Source of the DNA: an uncultured Eubacteriales bacterium
GTDB taxonomy: Bacteria > Bacillota > Clostridia > Oscillospirales > Oscillospiraceae
Direction: 5' to 3'
DNA: 16,492 bases
Assembly: GCA_900553805.1 (NCBI GenBank)
Contig: USEU01000047.1
Location: forward strand, 1 to 16,492
The notes beneath the pieces were generated by a model. It worked only from the letters and a program-made list of their open reading frames with translations. It had not been told where the DNA came from and searched no databases. The first letter of the stretch is position 1. Every line of letters starts with the position of its first letter. Below are positions 1 through 6,657 of this stretch, piece after piece. The translations under genes were made by a program, and so were the position numbers.

Positions 1-115
1 CGGATGCGGCATACCCCTTGCGGGTACATACAGTATTCCTTCGTTTTCCAAACTTCGAATTGAGCCAAAAATCCGGGCTGGGGCTTCTTGCCAAATTGTG
101 CGGTGTTGCCATAAA
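1..115. other. Window edge, no recognisable gene
   Basis: No coding frame with a ribosome binding site or recognisable protein is visible here. A short plus-strand open frame starting at 18 runs into the antisense of rodA and has no convincing Shine-Dalgarno sequence. Nothing else could be supported. Confidence 0.5.
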
Positions 116-157
116 CAATGGGTGCGCCTGCAATGACATTTGCAGGCGCACCCATTT
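116..157 (-). terminator. Rho-independent terminator of rodA
   Basis: An 18-bp perfect inverted repeat (116-133 with 140-157, 6-nt loop) begins 16 nt past the rodA stop codon. Read on the minus strand the stem is followed by a short GTTTAT run, so the U-tract is weak, but the stem is long and GC-rich in its middle. Confidence 0.75.
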
Positions 158-173
158 TCACTACTGGCTGTAT

Positions 174-1346
174 TTATACGTTGTAGCCCCGGTAGGGCTG
201 GATATATCGTTCGTGGCTGAGGGATTGTGGTCGGGCGTAGGAGCCGGAGACTAATCCCATGGTGGCGTAGATGGTGACCACGGAGGAGCCGCCGTAGCTG
301 ATCAGCGGCAGGGTCAGGCCGATAACGGGCATAACGCCGATGCACATGCCCACGTTGATCAGCACCTGGAACATCATGGCGGAGGCCGCACCGTAGCAGA
401 TCAGGCGGCGCATATAGTCCGGGCAGCGGGAACCGACCTGGATGCACCGGGCGATGATGGCAAACTCCAGCAGAATCACGCCCAGGCAACCGAAGAAGCC
501 CAGCTCCTCACCCATGGAGGAGAAGATGTAGTCCGTATGCTGGGCGAACAGGTTGCCGTCCTGGGTACGGGTGCCGTTGAACAGGCCCTGGCCCGTCAGG
601 CCGCCGCCGGTGAGGGACTGCAGGTTGATCTTGCTGTGGTAGCGGGCGCTGATGCCCATCTTGTCAAATTCCGGGTCGATCAGGACGCGGATGCGCTCCT
701 GCTGATAGGTGCCCAAATGCGGCCATAGGATCGGTATGCCCACACCGATCCCCGCAAGGCCCGCAAGGAACCACCATAGACTGATGCCTCCCGCAAAGGC
801 CATGCCGATGAAGATAAACACGAAGATCAGCGACACGCCCGCGTCGCCGGACAGCACCATGTTCAGGCCTACCACCAGGCCCAGGTGGAACAGAATGTGC
901 AGCACCGATGGGATGCTTGAAATATCGTTTTGGTGGGATGACATCACCGATGCCAAGATGATAATGAACGCGATCTTGCAGATCTCAGCGGGCTGGATGC
1001 TCACGGGCACCAGCGGGATGGTCAGCCAGCTCTTATTGCCGGTGCTGTGGTCATCGCCAAAGGGGATCAGCAGCAGAAGCATGATCACGTTGAACGCCAC
1101 CAGAACGCCCCGGTGCTCCGACATGAAGTCCACATCGATGGAGGAGACCACGGCGTACATCAGTACGCCCAGCATGGTGGCCACCAGCTGAATGAGAATG
1201 TATTTGGTGTTGCTGCCGAATTTGGCGGCGTTGGTGGCGCTGGCGACCATGATGCCGCCGTAGCCGGAGGTGACCAGGCACAGGATCAGCAGGACCCAGT
1301 CGCCCTTCTTCGGGAAATCCTTCAGTTCTTCAATAAATCGACGCAA
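174..1346 (-). CDS. rodA: RodA/FtsW-type SEDS peptidoglycan glycosyltransferase
   Basis: The 390-residue polytopic membrane protein belongs to the SEDS family, which polymerises lipid II into glycan strands with a class B penicillin-binding protein during elongation or division. Visible family marks are NKSW (Trp107), IQPAEICK at 118-125 (canonical QPSE.K), HTDYIFSSMGEELGF at 270-284 with the conserved Asp272, and the C-terminal PLISYGGSS at 347-355. About ten hydrophobic segments span 17 to 365. The start is TTG at 1346, chosen because GGAGG at 1354-1358 lies 7 nt upstream; the ATG at 1351 is out of frame and soon stops. The gene has its own promoter and terminator. It resembles RodA more than FtsW in length and ending, but the RodA/FtsW/SpoVE split cannot be settled here and no partner PBP or mreBCD gene is nearby. 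Confidence 0.93.
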   Translation of the reverse strand: MRRFIEELKDFPKKGDWVLLILCLVTSGYGGIMVASATNAAKFGSNTKYILIQLVATMLGVLMYAVVSSIDVDFMSEHRGVLVAFNVIMLLLLIPFGDDHSTGNKSWLTIPLVPVSIQPAEICKIAFIIILASVMSSHQNDISSIPSVLHILFHLGLVVGLNMVLSGDAGVSLIFVFIFIGMAFAGGISLWWFLAGLAGIGVGIPILWPHLGTYQQERIRVLIDPEFDKMGISARYHSKINLQSLTGGGLTGQGLFNGTRTQDGNLFAQHTDYIFSSMGEELGFFGCLGVILLEFAIIARCIQVGSRCPDYMRRLICYGAASAMMFQVLINVGMCIGVMPVIGLTLPLISYGGSSVVTIYATMGLVSGSYARPQSLSHERYIQPYRGYNV

Positions 1347-1423
1347 AGCATATCCTCCTTCCGAGAGCCGAATCCGGCTGCGGTCGGTAAAAAAGCGGTT
1401 TTAGGTGGGATTAAGCTCACTCT

Positions 1424-1452
1424 ATTCTACCATTCCCGGCGGGAAAAGTAAA
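1424..1452 (-). promoter_or_regulatory. Sigma-A type promoter of rodA
   Basis: On the minus strand, -35 TTTACT (1447-1452) and -10 TAGAAT (1424-1429) are separated by 17 nt, about 75 nt upstream of the TTG start. The sortase terminator lies just upstream, which supports independent transcription of rodA. Confidence 0.65.
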
Positions 1453-1493
1453 TAGACGAAACAAGAACAATCCGTGAACCCCTGAACGAAAAG

Positions 1494-1518
1494 GGGGCTG
1501 CGTATGCAGCCCCGAAAG
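1494..1518 (-). terminator. Rho-independent terminator of the sortase gene
   Basis: An 8-bp GC-rich stem GGGGCTGC/GCAGCCCC (1494-1501 with 1506-1513, 4-nt loop) lies about 20 nt past the sortase stop. On the minus strand it is followed by CTTTTCGTTC. Confidence 0.75.
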
Positions 1519-1535
1519 AAAGCAAGGGAACGCGA

Positions 1536-2417
1536 TCAGGTAATGCGGACGGCAGCAACGACGAAGCGGCCATTGTCAATGGTATATTCGCAGGTGGACA
1601 GGCACAGCAGCTTGTCGCCGTATACGGGGGTGATGCCGGTATCGTAGAAAGCCAGCTCCTTGCAGGTGGCGACGAACTGGTTGAACTCGGCTTCGTCCTT
1701 GGCGTCGGCCATCTGATGATAGGCAAAGCCCACATTGTCGGTGCCGGAGGTCTTGAACACGGCAAAGATCTTATAGACATGGGATTCCGTCAAGGTATCG
1801 AAGAAGATCAGAGGGTTATTTTCCCAGGCGGACTTCTCATAGTAGTTGCCCAGGTAGGCGAACATGCTGCCGTCCTTCATGTTGTGGCCGAACAGGGTGA
1901 TGTTGTCGCTGGGCTCAAACACGTCGCAGATTTCGGCGGCGTAGATGCTGCCGCGGACGGAGTCGTTCTTGTCAAAATCCTTGTACAGGTAGAAGTTGGC
2001 ATTGTCCATAGAGGTCTGCATCACGGGGTAGTTGATCTTGGAATTCTCGATCTGAAGCCAGCCAACCATATCGGAGTTCTGGTCATGCAGCTCCTGATAC
2101 CAGGGCAGGAAATCGCTGCCGCTCTGCAATTCCGGCTTGGTGGGCACGTTTTCCGGCTCGTCGATCACATCGGGGGTATAATACTCGTCCTCGTGGCCAT
2201 AGCTGCCGGGAACGCCGTAGGGGCTGACGGTGGCCTCTCCAGTGGCCTCTTCGGTGGCGGAGTATTCATTCCGGGTGGAATTCACCAGCTCGGCGCGCTT
2301 GTCGTCCGCATTCTGCTGCTTGGCGCTGTCGGTAAAATAGGCGGCAAGATACAGGCCGCTGGCCGCAAAAGCGGCAATCAGCACCAGGATCAGCGCCACA
2401 AACAGTCCTTTTTTCAT
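1536..2417 (-). CDS. srtB: Class B sortase
   Basis: Sortases are membrane-anchored cysteine transpeptidases that join surface proteins to the cell wall or into pili at an LPXTG/NPXTG-like motif. The 293-residue product has an N-terminal signal anchor at about 5-27, an acidic linker to about 95, then the sortase domain. The catalytic triad is visible as His178 in FGHNM, Cys276 in LSTCEY and Arg284 in NGRFVV; the LSTC-EYTIDNGRFVV ending and the long N-terminal helical part point to class B. ATG at 2417 is preceded by GGAGGATAAACC. The gene is monocistronic, with a consensus promoter and its own terminator. No substrate protein with a sorting signal lies in the window, so this is probably a housekeeping-type sortase acting on distant substrates. 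Confidence 0.9.
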   Translation of the reverse strand: MKKGLFVALILVLIAAFAASGLYLAAYFTDSAKQQNADDKRAELVNSTRNEYSATEEATGEATVSPYGVPGSYGHEDEYYTPDVIDEPENVPTKPELQSGSDFLPWYQELHDQNSDMVGWLQIENSKINYPVMQTSMDNANFYLYKDFDKNDSVRGSIYAAEICDVFEPSDNITLFGHNMKDGSMFAYLGNYYEKSAWENNPLIFFDTLTESHVYKIFAVFKTSGTDNVGFAYHQMADAKDEAEFNQFVATCKELAFYDTGITPVYGDKLLCLSTCEYTIDNGRFVVAAVRIT

Positions 2418-2473
2418 GGTTTATCCTCCAAATTCTATGTCCTTCCCCAGCAAAGGGGGACTTTGCTTTATCC

Positions 2474-2502
2474 ATTATAGTCCAGCCCCCACTTTCTGTC
2501 AA
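2474..2502 (-). promoter_or_regulatory. Perfect consensus sigma-A promoter of the sortase gene
   Basis: On the minus strand, TTGACA (2497-2502) and TATAAT (2474-2479) are separated by exactly 17 nt, all twelve bases matching consensus. It lies about 57 nt upstream of the sortase ATG. Confidence 0.88.
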
Positions 2503-2596
2503 GCAATACATAAAAGTGCAAACCTTGTGTTTTTCTTAAGATGCACCAAATGGATCTCCCGGCGGCGCTGCGCGGCCCGATCGGGAAACTTTTTTC

Positions 2597-2625
2597 TTGC
2601 AATTTACCCGCCAATATGATATAGT
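2597..2625 (+). promoter_or_regulatory. Promoter of tRNA-Leu
   Basis: TTGCAA (2597-2602) and TATAGT (2620-2625) have a 17-nt spacer and end 12 nt before the mature tRNA 5' end. A 9-bp perfect inverted repeat, ATTTACCCG (2602-2610) and CGGGTAAAT (2629-2637), flanks the -10 box. Confidence 0.75.
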
Positions 2626-2637
2626 ATACGGGTAAAT

Positions 2638-2723
2638 GCCGGTGTGATGGAATGGTAGACGTAGTGGACTCAAAATCCACCGCTGGCGACAGCGTACCGG
2701 TTCGAGTCCGGTCACCGGCACCA
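2638..2723 (+). tRNA. tRNA-Leu (anticodon CAA)
   Basis: The 86-nt gene has acceptor arms GCCGGTG (2638-2644) and CACCGGC (2713-2719), discriminator A and an encoded CCA end. The anticodon stem GTGGA/TCCAC encloses loop CTCAAAA, giving anticodon CAA (reads UUG). A long variable arm (CGCTGGCGACAGCG) is typical of tRNA-Leu, and the T arm CCGGTTCGAGTCCGG is intact. Confidence 0.97.
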
Positions 2724-2727
2724 TGAT

Positions 2728-2765
2728 GCCACCGTAATTTCGGGAGAATTACGGTGGCGTTTTTT
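2728..2765 (+). terminator. Rho-independent terminator after tRNA-Leu
   Basis: A 12-bp perfect stem (2728-2739 with 2747-2758, 7-nt loop) is followed by GTTTTTT. It lies between the tRNA and the first acetyltransferase gene, whose start codon is only 18 nt past the T-tract. Confidence 0.93.
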
Positions 2766-2783
2766 ACTGTCAGGGGGATAACC

Positions 2784-3266
2784 ATGCTCAGGCTGGAGAA
2801 GGTAAACGGGAAGAATATATGGGATATTCTGAAGCTGCGTGTGTCCGGGGAGCAGGAAGGCTTCGTGGCGGGCAACGATATCAGCATTATTGAGGCGTAT
2901 ATTGCCCTAACGGCGAATGGGCATGCGTTTCCTTTCGGGGTCTATGCGGATGACACACCCGTCGGCTTCTTGATGGTGGGCTATGACGCGGATGATGACT
3001 GGGAGGATGCGCCGGCCATTGCCAGGGGCAATTATAACCTCTGGCGGCTGATGATCGACCAGGGCTTTCAGGGCAGGGGCTATGGGCGGGAAGCCCTCCG
3101 GCTGGCGCTGAAATTCATCAGGACATATCCCTGCGGCCCGGCGGAGTGCTGCTGGTTGTCCTATGAGCCGGAGAATGAGGCGGCCCGGCGGCTGTACCGT
3201 TCCTTTGGGTTTGCGGAAACGGGAGAAACGGACGGCGAGGAGGTAATCGCGGCGCTGAGGCTGTGA
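2784..3266 (+). CDS. GNAT family N-acetyltransferase, BltD/PaiA-like
   Basis: The 160-residue protein has the GNAT fold, which moves an acetyl group from acetyl-CoA to an amine. The acetyl-CoA loop is seen in QGFQGRGYGREAL at 93-105, preceded by the strand NLWRLMID (85-92); the C-terminal motif is NEAARRLYRSFGFAETGE (131-148). The arrangement W/R-x-MID-xx-QG-GYG resembles Bacillus BltD-type spermine/spermidine acetyltransferases, so polyamines are possible substrates (inference). The ATG at 2784 follows AGGGGG. An in-frame ATG at 2754 is rejected because it lies inside the tRNA terminator hairpin. No separate promoter is visible between terminator and gene, so expression may depend on read-through from the tRNA unit. 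It probably forms an operon with the next GNAT gene (13 nt apart). Confidence 0.85.
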   Translation: MLRLEKVNGKNIWDILKLRVSGEQEGFVAGNDISIIEAYIALTANGHAFPFGVYADDTPVGFLMVGYDADDDWEDAPAIARGNYNLWRLMIDQGFQGRGYGREALRLALKFIRTYPCGPAECCWLSYEPENEAARRLYRSFGFAETGETDGEEVIAALRL

Positions 3267-3279
3267 GGAAAGGAAGAAG

Positions 3280-3777
3280 ATGGAATACACCATAGAGCGG
3301 GCCAAATTAGGAGACGAGGGAACACTGGCCTATATTCAAACGGAGAGCTGGAAGGCCGGATTCCGTGAAATCCTGGACGAGCAGACCCTGCAAAAGTGCA
3401 CCCAGCTGGATCGGGCGACGGCCATGTACCGCCGCCTGCTGGAGGCCGGGATCGGCAACGGCTATCTGCTCCGGGTGGAGGGCAGCCCGCACTGCATCGC
3501 ATGGTGGGATGCCACCCGGGAGAAGGACATGCCCGGCTATGCAGAGCTGATCTGCATCCACAGCCTGCAAAACCGCTGGCGGATGGGCTACGGGAGCAAG
3601 ATGATGGAGGCCGTCCTGCGGGACGCGGCAGCTGCGGGCTACGAAAAAATCATGCTCTGGGTGTTCGAGAAAAATGCCAGAGCCAGGCGCTTTTATGAGG
3701 CGAACGGCTTTTCACCCAACGGCAGAACGCAGCTCGGCCTGGGGGCGGTGGAGGTTTGTTACGAGCGGACGCTGTGA
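3280..3777 (+). CDS. GNAT family N-acetyltransferase (second of a pair)
   Basis: The 165-residue acetyltransferase has the acetyl-CoA binding loop NRWRMGYGSKMMEAVL at 98-113, then LWVFEKNARARRFYEANGF (126-144), the common N-x-x-A-x-x-F-Y-x-x-x-G-F ending of GNAT proteins. The N-terminal sequence IERAKLGDEGTLAYIQTESWKAGFREIL resembles the RimI-like uncharacterised GNATs of Firmicutes. Its substrate is unknown. It begins 13 nt after the previous gene, with GGAAAGGAAGAAG upstream of ATG, and no promoter lies between them. The two proteins are only distantly similar, so this is not an obvious recent duplication. Confidence 0.85.
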   Translation: MEYTIERAKLGDEGTLAYIQTESWKAGFREILDEQTLQKCTQLDRATAMYRRLLEAGIGNGYLLRVEGSPHCIAWWDATREKDMPGYAELICIHSLQNRWRMGYGSKMMEAVLRDAAAAGYEKIMLWVFEKNARARRFYEANGFSPNGRTQLGLGAVEVCYERTL

Positions 3778-3801
3778 AGCGGCAAACGGGCAATTCCACC
3801 G

Positions 3802-3830
3802 TTGATTTTTTTCCGAAAAGCGAATATAAT
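3802..3830 (+). promoter_or_regulatory. Promoter of the patatin-like gene
   Basis: TTGATT (3802-3807), 17-nt spacer, TATAAT (3825-3830), about 37 nt upstream of the TTG start codon, in an AT-rich stretch. Confidence 0.8.
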
Positions 3831-3866
3831 TAAATAAAAAAAGCCAGATGAGAAAGGAGCATCCAT

Positions 3867-4904
3867 TTGAAAGAGGAGCTTGGCAAGCTGACAGAACAGG
3901 TCGTCCGCGGGGGGCAGGCGGTGATCAGCGGGATCAAATCAGAGACGGATAGGCTGATCGACGAAGCCGTGAAGCTGATGGACGATAAGAAGAAGAAAAC
4001 CTGGTCCGGCTACGATACCATTTGCCTGGCCCAGGCGCCGGAGGGGATCGTACCCGGCTGTATCGTGCTGGAGGGCGGCTCCTTCCGGGGCTGCTATACC
4101 TCCGGCGTGCTGGATGTGCTGATGGAAAACGGCATCAATCTGCAAACCACCATTGGCACCTCGGCGGGCGCGCTGAACGGCTATAACTATGTGGCCGGAG
4201 AGATCGGCCGCTCCGCCAAGATCAACCTGGGCTACCGGCACGACCGCCGCTACATCGGTCCCGGCAGCCTGGCACGGAACCGGGGCGTGGTTGGCTTTGA
4301 TTTTCTGCTGGACGAAATTGAGCAGGAGCTTCCCTTCAACCGGGAGCGGTACGAGAGTCCCGACCGCCGCTTTCTGGTCACGGTCACCGACTGCGAAAAG
4401 GGTGAGGTCATCTATTGCGAAAAGGGCGTGACCAAGGATTTCCGCAAGGCGATCCAGGCCAGCGCCTCCATGCCCTTTGCGGCGGATATGGTGGACGTGG
4501 ACGGCACCCTCTGCCTGGACGGCGGGTGCGTGGTAAAGGTACCCTACCGCTGGGCTATGGACAACGGCTTTGAAAAGATCCTGGTCATCCGCACCCGTCC
4601 GGCCTATTTCCGCCGCCCCCAGGAGGGCAAGCGGTTCATGGAGCTGTCCGAGCGGTTCTATCGGAATTATCCCAAGCTGGTGGAGCGGCTGAACACCCAG
4701 GCGCTGCAATACAACACCGCCTGCGACGAGCTGGAGCAGCTGCAAAGCGAGGGCAGGCTCCTGATGCTTTGCCCCTCCGGCTCCATCACCGTCTCCACGC
4801 TGGAGGGGGATATGGAGAAGCTGGGCGCGCTGTACCTGCTGGGCCGGTGCGACGCCACCATCGCGCTGCCAAAGATCAGGCAGTACCTGGGCATAGAAGA
4901 ATAA
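3867..4904 (+). CDS. Patatin-like phospholipase, YjjU type
   Basis: The 345-residue protein is a patatin-fold serine acyl hydrolase, likely acting on phospholipids or acylglycerols at the cytoplasmic side. The oxyanion loop is GGSFRG at 70-75 (usual form GGGxRG), the nucleophile elbow GTSAG at 97-101 gives Ser99, and the catalytic Asp is Asp218 in DGG (218-220). The order of blocks and the IRTRPAYFRR segment resemble E. coli YjjU. About 50 charged, amphipathic residues precede the catalytic domain, an N-terminal extension of unknown role. There is no signal peptide. TTG at 3867 is the start because AAAGGAG (3853-3859) lies 7 nt upstream. The gene stands alone with its own promoter and terminator, so context gives no pathway. 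Confidence 0.88.
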   Translation: MKEELGKLTEQVVRGGQAVISGIKSETDRLIDEAVKLMDDKKKKTWSGYDTICLAQAPEGIVPGCIVLEGGSFRGCYTSGVLDVLMENGINLQTTIGTSAGALNGYNYVAGEIGRSAKINLGYRHDRRYIGPGSLARNRGVVGFDFLLDEIEQELPFNRERYESPDRRFLVTVTDCEKGEVIYCEKGVTKDFRKAIQASASMPFAADMVDVDGTLCLDGGCVVKVPYRWAMDNGFEKILVIRTRPAYFRRPQEGKRFMELSERFYRNYPKLVERLNTQALQYNTACDELEQLQSEGRLLMLCPSGSITVSTLEGDMEKLGALYLLGRCDATIALPKIRQYLGIEE

Positions 4905-4908
4905 GGCG

Positions 4909-4951
4909 AAGGGACGCATTCCGCTTCATGTACGGAATTGCGTCCCTTTTT
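4909..4951 (+). terminator. Rho-independent terminator of the patatin-like gene
   Basis: The stem AAGGGACGCATTCCG (4909-4923) pairs with CGGAATTGCGTCCCTT (4933-4948) with one bulged base, followed by TTTTT. It begins 5 nt after the stop codon. Confidence 0.9.
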
Positions 4952-5193
4952 GCAAATCTTTTCCCGCGCGGCCCCTTTTCGTATTATATGGGCGTAAGAT
5001 CTTTACAGACAAAGGTGTGAATCAATTGGAAGACATGCAGCGCCTTGCGCTGTTTTTTCCCGCTCCAAGAGGTAATTGCGGCGGTTTCCGTCAGATATGG
5101 GGATGTGTGCACTCCATTGTCCGGAATATTCTCCCCACCACCGATGATGTGTACTTCCGGGAGGTTGATACACCGGACAAGAAAATCATAGCC
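4952..5193. other. Intergenic stretch without a supported gene
   Basis: About 240 nt lie between two convergent terminators. An open frame from GTG at 5017 to 5235 (72 codons) exists on the plus strand, with only a weak AAAGGTG upstream, and it reads through the lyase terminator. A minus-strand frame also crosses it (4984-5274). Neither product is recognised. A TATTAT hexamer at about 4982-4987 could be a weak -10, but the -35 match is poor. The stretch may be a gene remnant or hold an untranslated RNA. Confidence 0.4.
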
Positions 5194-5223
5194 AAAAAGC
5201 TGCCGGTTTTCCGGCAGCTTTTT
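5194..5223 (-). terminator. Terminator of the sialic acid transport/lyase operon
   Basis: A perfect 13-bp inverted repeat AAAAAGCTGCCGG/CCGGCAGCTTTTT (5194-5206 with 5211-5223, TTTT loop) starts 8 nt past the lyase stop. The arms supply T-runs on both strands, so it may act in both directions. Confidence 0.92.
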
Positions 5224-5231
5224 GAGCTTGC

Positions 5232-6143
5232 TTAAGCAATTTTTGCCTTTGCTTCGGCAATCATCCTGACGCACTCCTTGGCAATCTCTTTGTCGTCTTC
5301 GGTCAGGTTCAGCAGGGGAGCGCGGACGCCGCCGATGTCAGGGCCGCCGGACAGACGGAGGATCTCCTTGATCATGGCGTACATGTTGCCCTTGCCGGAG
5401 CACATCTTATAGATGATCTGGTTGGCTGCCAGCTGAAGCTCTCTGGCCAGTGCCAGATTCTCGCCCTTGGTTGCCAGCTCGAAAATCTTCAAATACACCT
5501 CGGGCATGGCGCCGTAGGTGCCGCCGATGCCGCCGGTTGCACCGGCCACGATGCCGCTGAGCAGCTGCTCATCCGGGCCGTTGAAGGCGATGGCACCGCC
5601 GGAGATCCATTTTTCAATGTCCTCCACGGGCATACTGGAGTTCTTCACGCCGATGCAGCGGGGATTTTCCAGCATGGTTGCCAGCAGACCGGGGTTCAGG
5701 GCAACGCCTGCCAGCTGGGGAATGTTGTAAATGACGAAGTCGGTGTTGGGAGCGGCAGAGGAGATGTCGTTCCAGTATTTCGCGATGGCAGCATCCGGCA
5801 GGCGGAAGTAGATCGGGGGAATAGAGGCAATGGCGTCCACACCCAGGCTCTCGGCATGGGCAGCCAGCTCCATGGAATCTCTGGTGTTGTTGCAGGCCAC
5901 ATGGGCAATGATAGTCAGCTTGCCCTTGGCCACAGCCATCACGTTTTCCAGCAGCAGCTTCCGCTCGGCCACGCTCTGATAGATGCACTCGCCGGAGGAG
6001 CCGCCTACATACAGACCTTTCACGCCTTTGCCAATATAGTATTCGGTGAGTTCCCGCACAGCCTTGGGGGAGATGTCGCCCTTTTCGTCATAGCAAGCGT
6101 AAAAGGCGGGGATAATGCCTGCGTATTTACTGTAATCTTTCAT
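5232..6143 (-). CDS. nanA: N-acetylneuraminate lyase
   Basis: This aldolase of the DHDPS/NAL class I family cleaves Neu5Ac to N-acetylmannosamine and pyruvate in the cytoplasm. In 303 residues it shows GGSSGE at 47-52 (pyruvate carboxylate binding), Tyr139 in YNIP, the Schiff-base Lys167 in GVKNSS, and GPDE at 189-192 with Asp191/Glu192, the pair that contacts the sugar in NAL. The DHDPS arginine after YNxP is absent (YNIPQLAG), which favours NAL over dihydrodipicolinate synthase. At the position of E. coli Ser208 this protein has Gly (GGIGGTYG). ATG at 6143 follows AAAGGAGCATAAAA. It is the last gene of the transporter operon, 15 nt behind the YhcH gene, and that context strongly supports sialic acid as substrate. 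Confidence 0.9.
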   Translation of the reverse strand: MKDYSKYAGIIPAFYACYDEKGDISPKAVRELTEYYIGKGVKGLYVGGSSGECIYQSVAERKLLLENVMAVAKGKLTIIAHVACNNTRDSMELAAHAESLGVDAIASIPPIYFRLPDAAIAKYWNDISSAAPNTDFVIYNIPQLAGVALNPGLLATMLENPRCIGVKNSSMPVEDIEKWISGGAIAFNGPDEQLLSGIVAGATGGIGGTYGAMPEVYLKIFELATKGENLALARELQLAANQIIYKMCSGKGNMYAMIKEILRLSGGPDIGGVRAPLLNLTEDDKEIAKECVRMIAEAKAKIA

Positions 6144-6158
6144 TTTTATGCTCCTTTA

Positions 6159-6611
6159 TCAGTCGAAAACTTTGATTTTGAACACGACACGGGCAAATGC
6201 CTGCCCGCTTGCTCCCACGGGGAGCTTCAGACGGTGTGCATCTCCGGGGAAGACGATCAGAAAATTGCCCGGTTTCAGAATGACAGTCTGTTCACCCTGG
6301 CCGGTGTAGCCATAGAAGTCGCCCCGGTGCTCGGTAAGCGTCAGAGTGTCAGGGTGCGCGATCTCCACCCGTTCCATGCCTTCGGTGACGATTTGAATGT
6401 CCAGATATTGCCTGTGTGCCTCGAAGAAAGTCTGTTCCTCAGGTACGGTTTCCAGGTGAAATTTGGTTACAAACAGGTTTTCTCCATCCAGCAGTGTCTT
6501 TTCCGTGGCTGCCTGCTCCAAAAATTCCGGCGTCAGGCAATCCAGCGCCTTGTCCAGCTCCGGATGGATCCCGTAATACTCAGCTTTATTGCTGAGCTTG
6601 GCGACGATCAT
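6159..6611 (-). CDS. nanQ: YhcH/YjgK/YiaL family protein, sialic acid anomerase (NanQ) type
   Basis: The 150-residue cupin-like protein belongs to the YhcH/YjgK/YiaL family. E. coli NanQ of this family speeds mutarotation of Neu5Ac, and members are often linked to nan genes. Family marks seen are FEAHRQYLDIQIVTEGME (63-80) with its metal-binding type Glu/His pair, and LKPGNFLIVFPGDAHRLKLPV toward the C terminus, again with Asp/His. The length matches the family. ATG at 6611 follows AGGGAGTGATAAC. It sits 46 nt after permease 2 and 15 nt before nanA. The role as anomerase supplying the open-chain or alpha form to the lyase is inferred from the family and the operon. Confidence 0.87.
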   Translation of the reverse strand: MIVAKLSNKAEYYGIHPELDKALDCLTPEFLEQAATEKTLLDGENLFVTKFHLETVPEEQTFFEAHRQYLDIQIVTEGMERVEIAHPDTLTLTEHRGDFYGYTGQGEQTVILKPGNFLIVFPGDAHRLKLPVGASGQAFARVVFKIKVFD

Positions 6612-6657
6612 GTTATCACTCCCTGTAGGAAAGTAAAGCAGGGGACAGGAAGGTGAA

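Noticed and set aside
1716..2480. 254-codon plus-strand open frame
   Set aside because: Antisense to the sortase, which has a full catalytic triad and promoter.
2754..2783. Upstream ATG for the first GNAT gene
   Set aside because: It lies inside the right arm of the tRNA terminator hairpin and lacks a ribosome binding site; ATG 2784 is better.
3939..4919. 326-codon minus-strand open frame
   Set aside because: Antisense to the patatin-like gene, whose catalytic motifs are all intact on the plus strand.
5017..5235. 72-codon frame starting at GTG
   Set aside because: Weak ribosome binding site, reads through the lyase terminator, no recognisable product. Kept only as a possibility within the intergenic entry.
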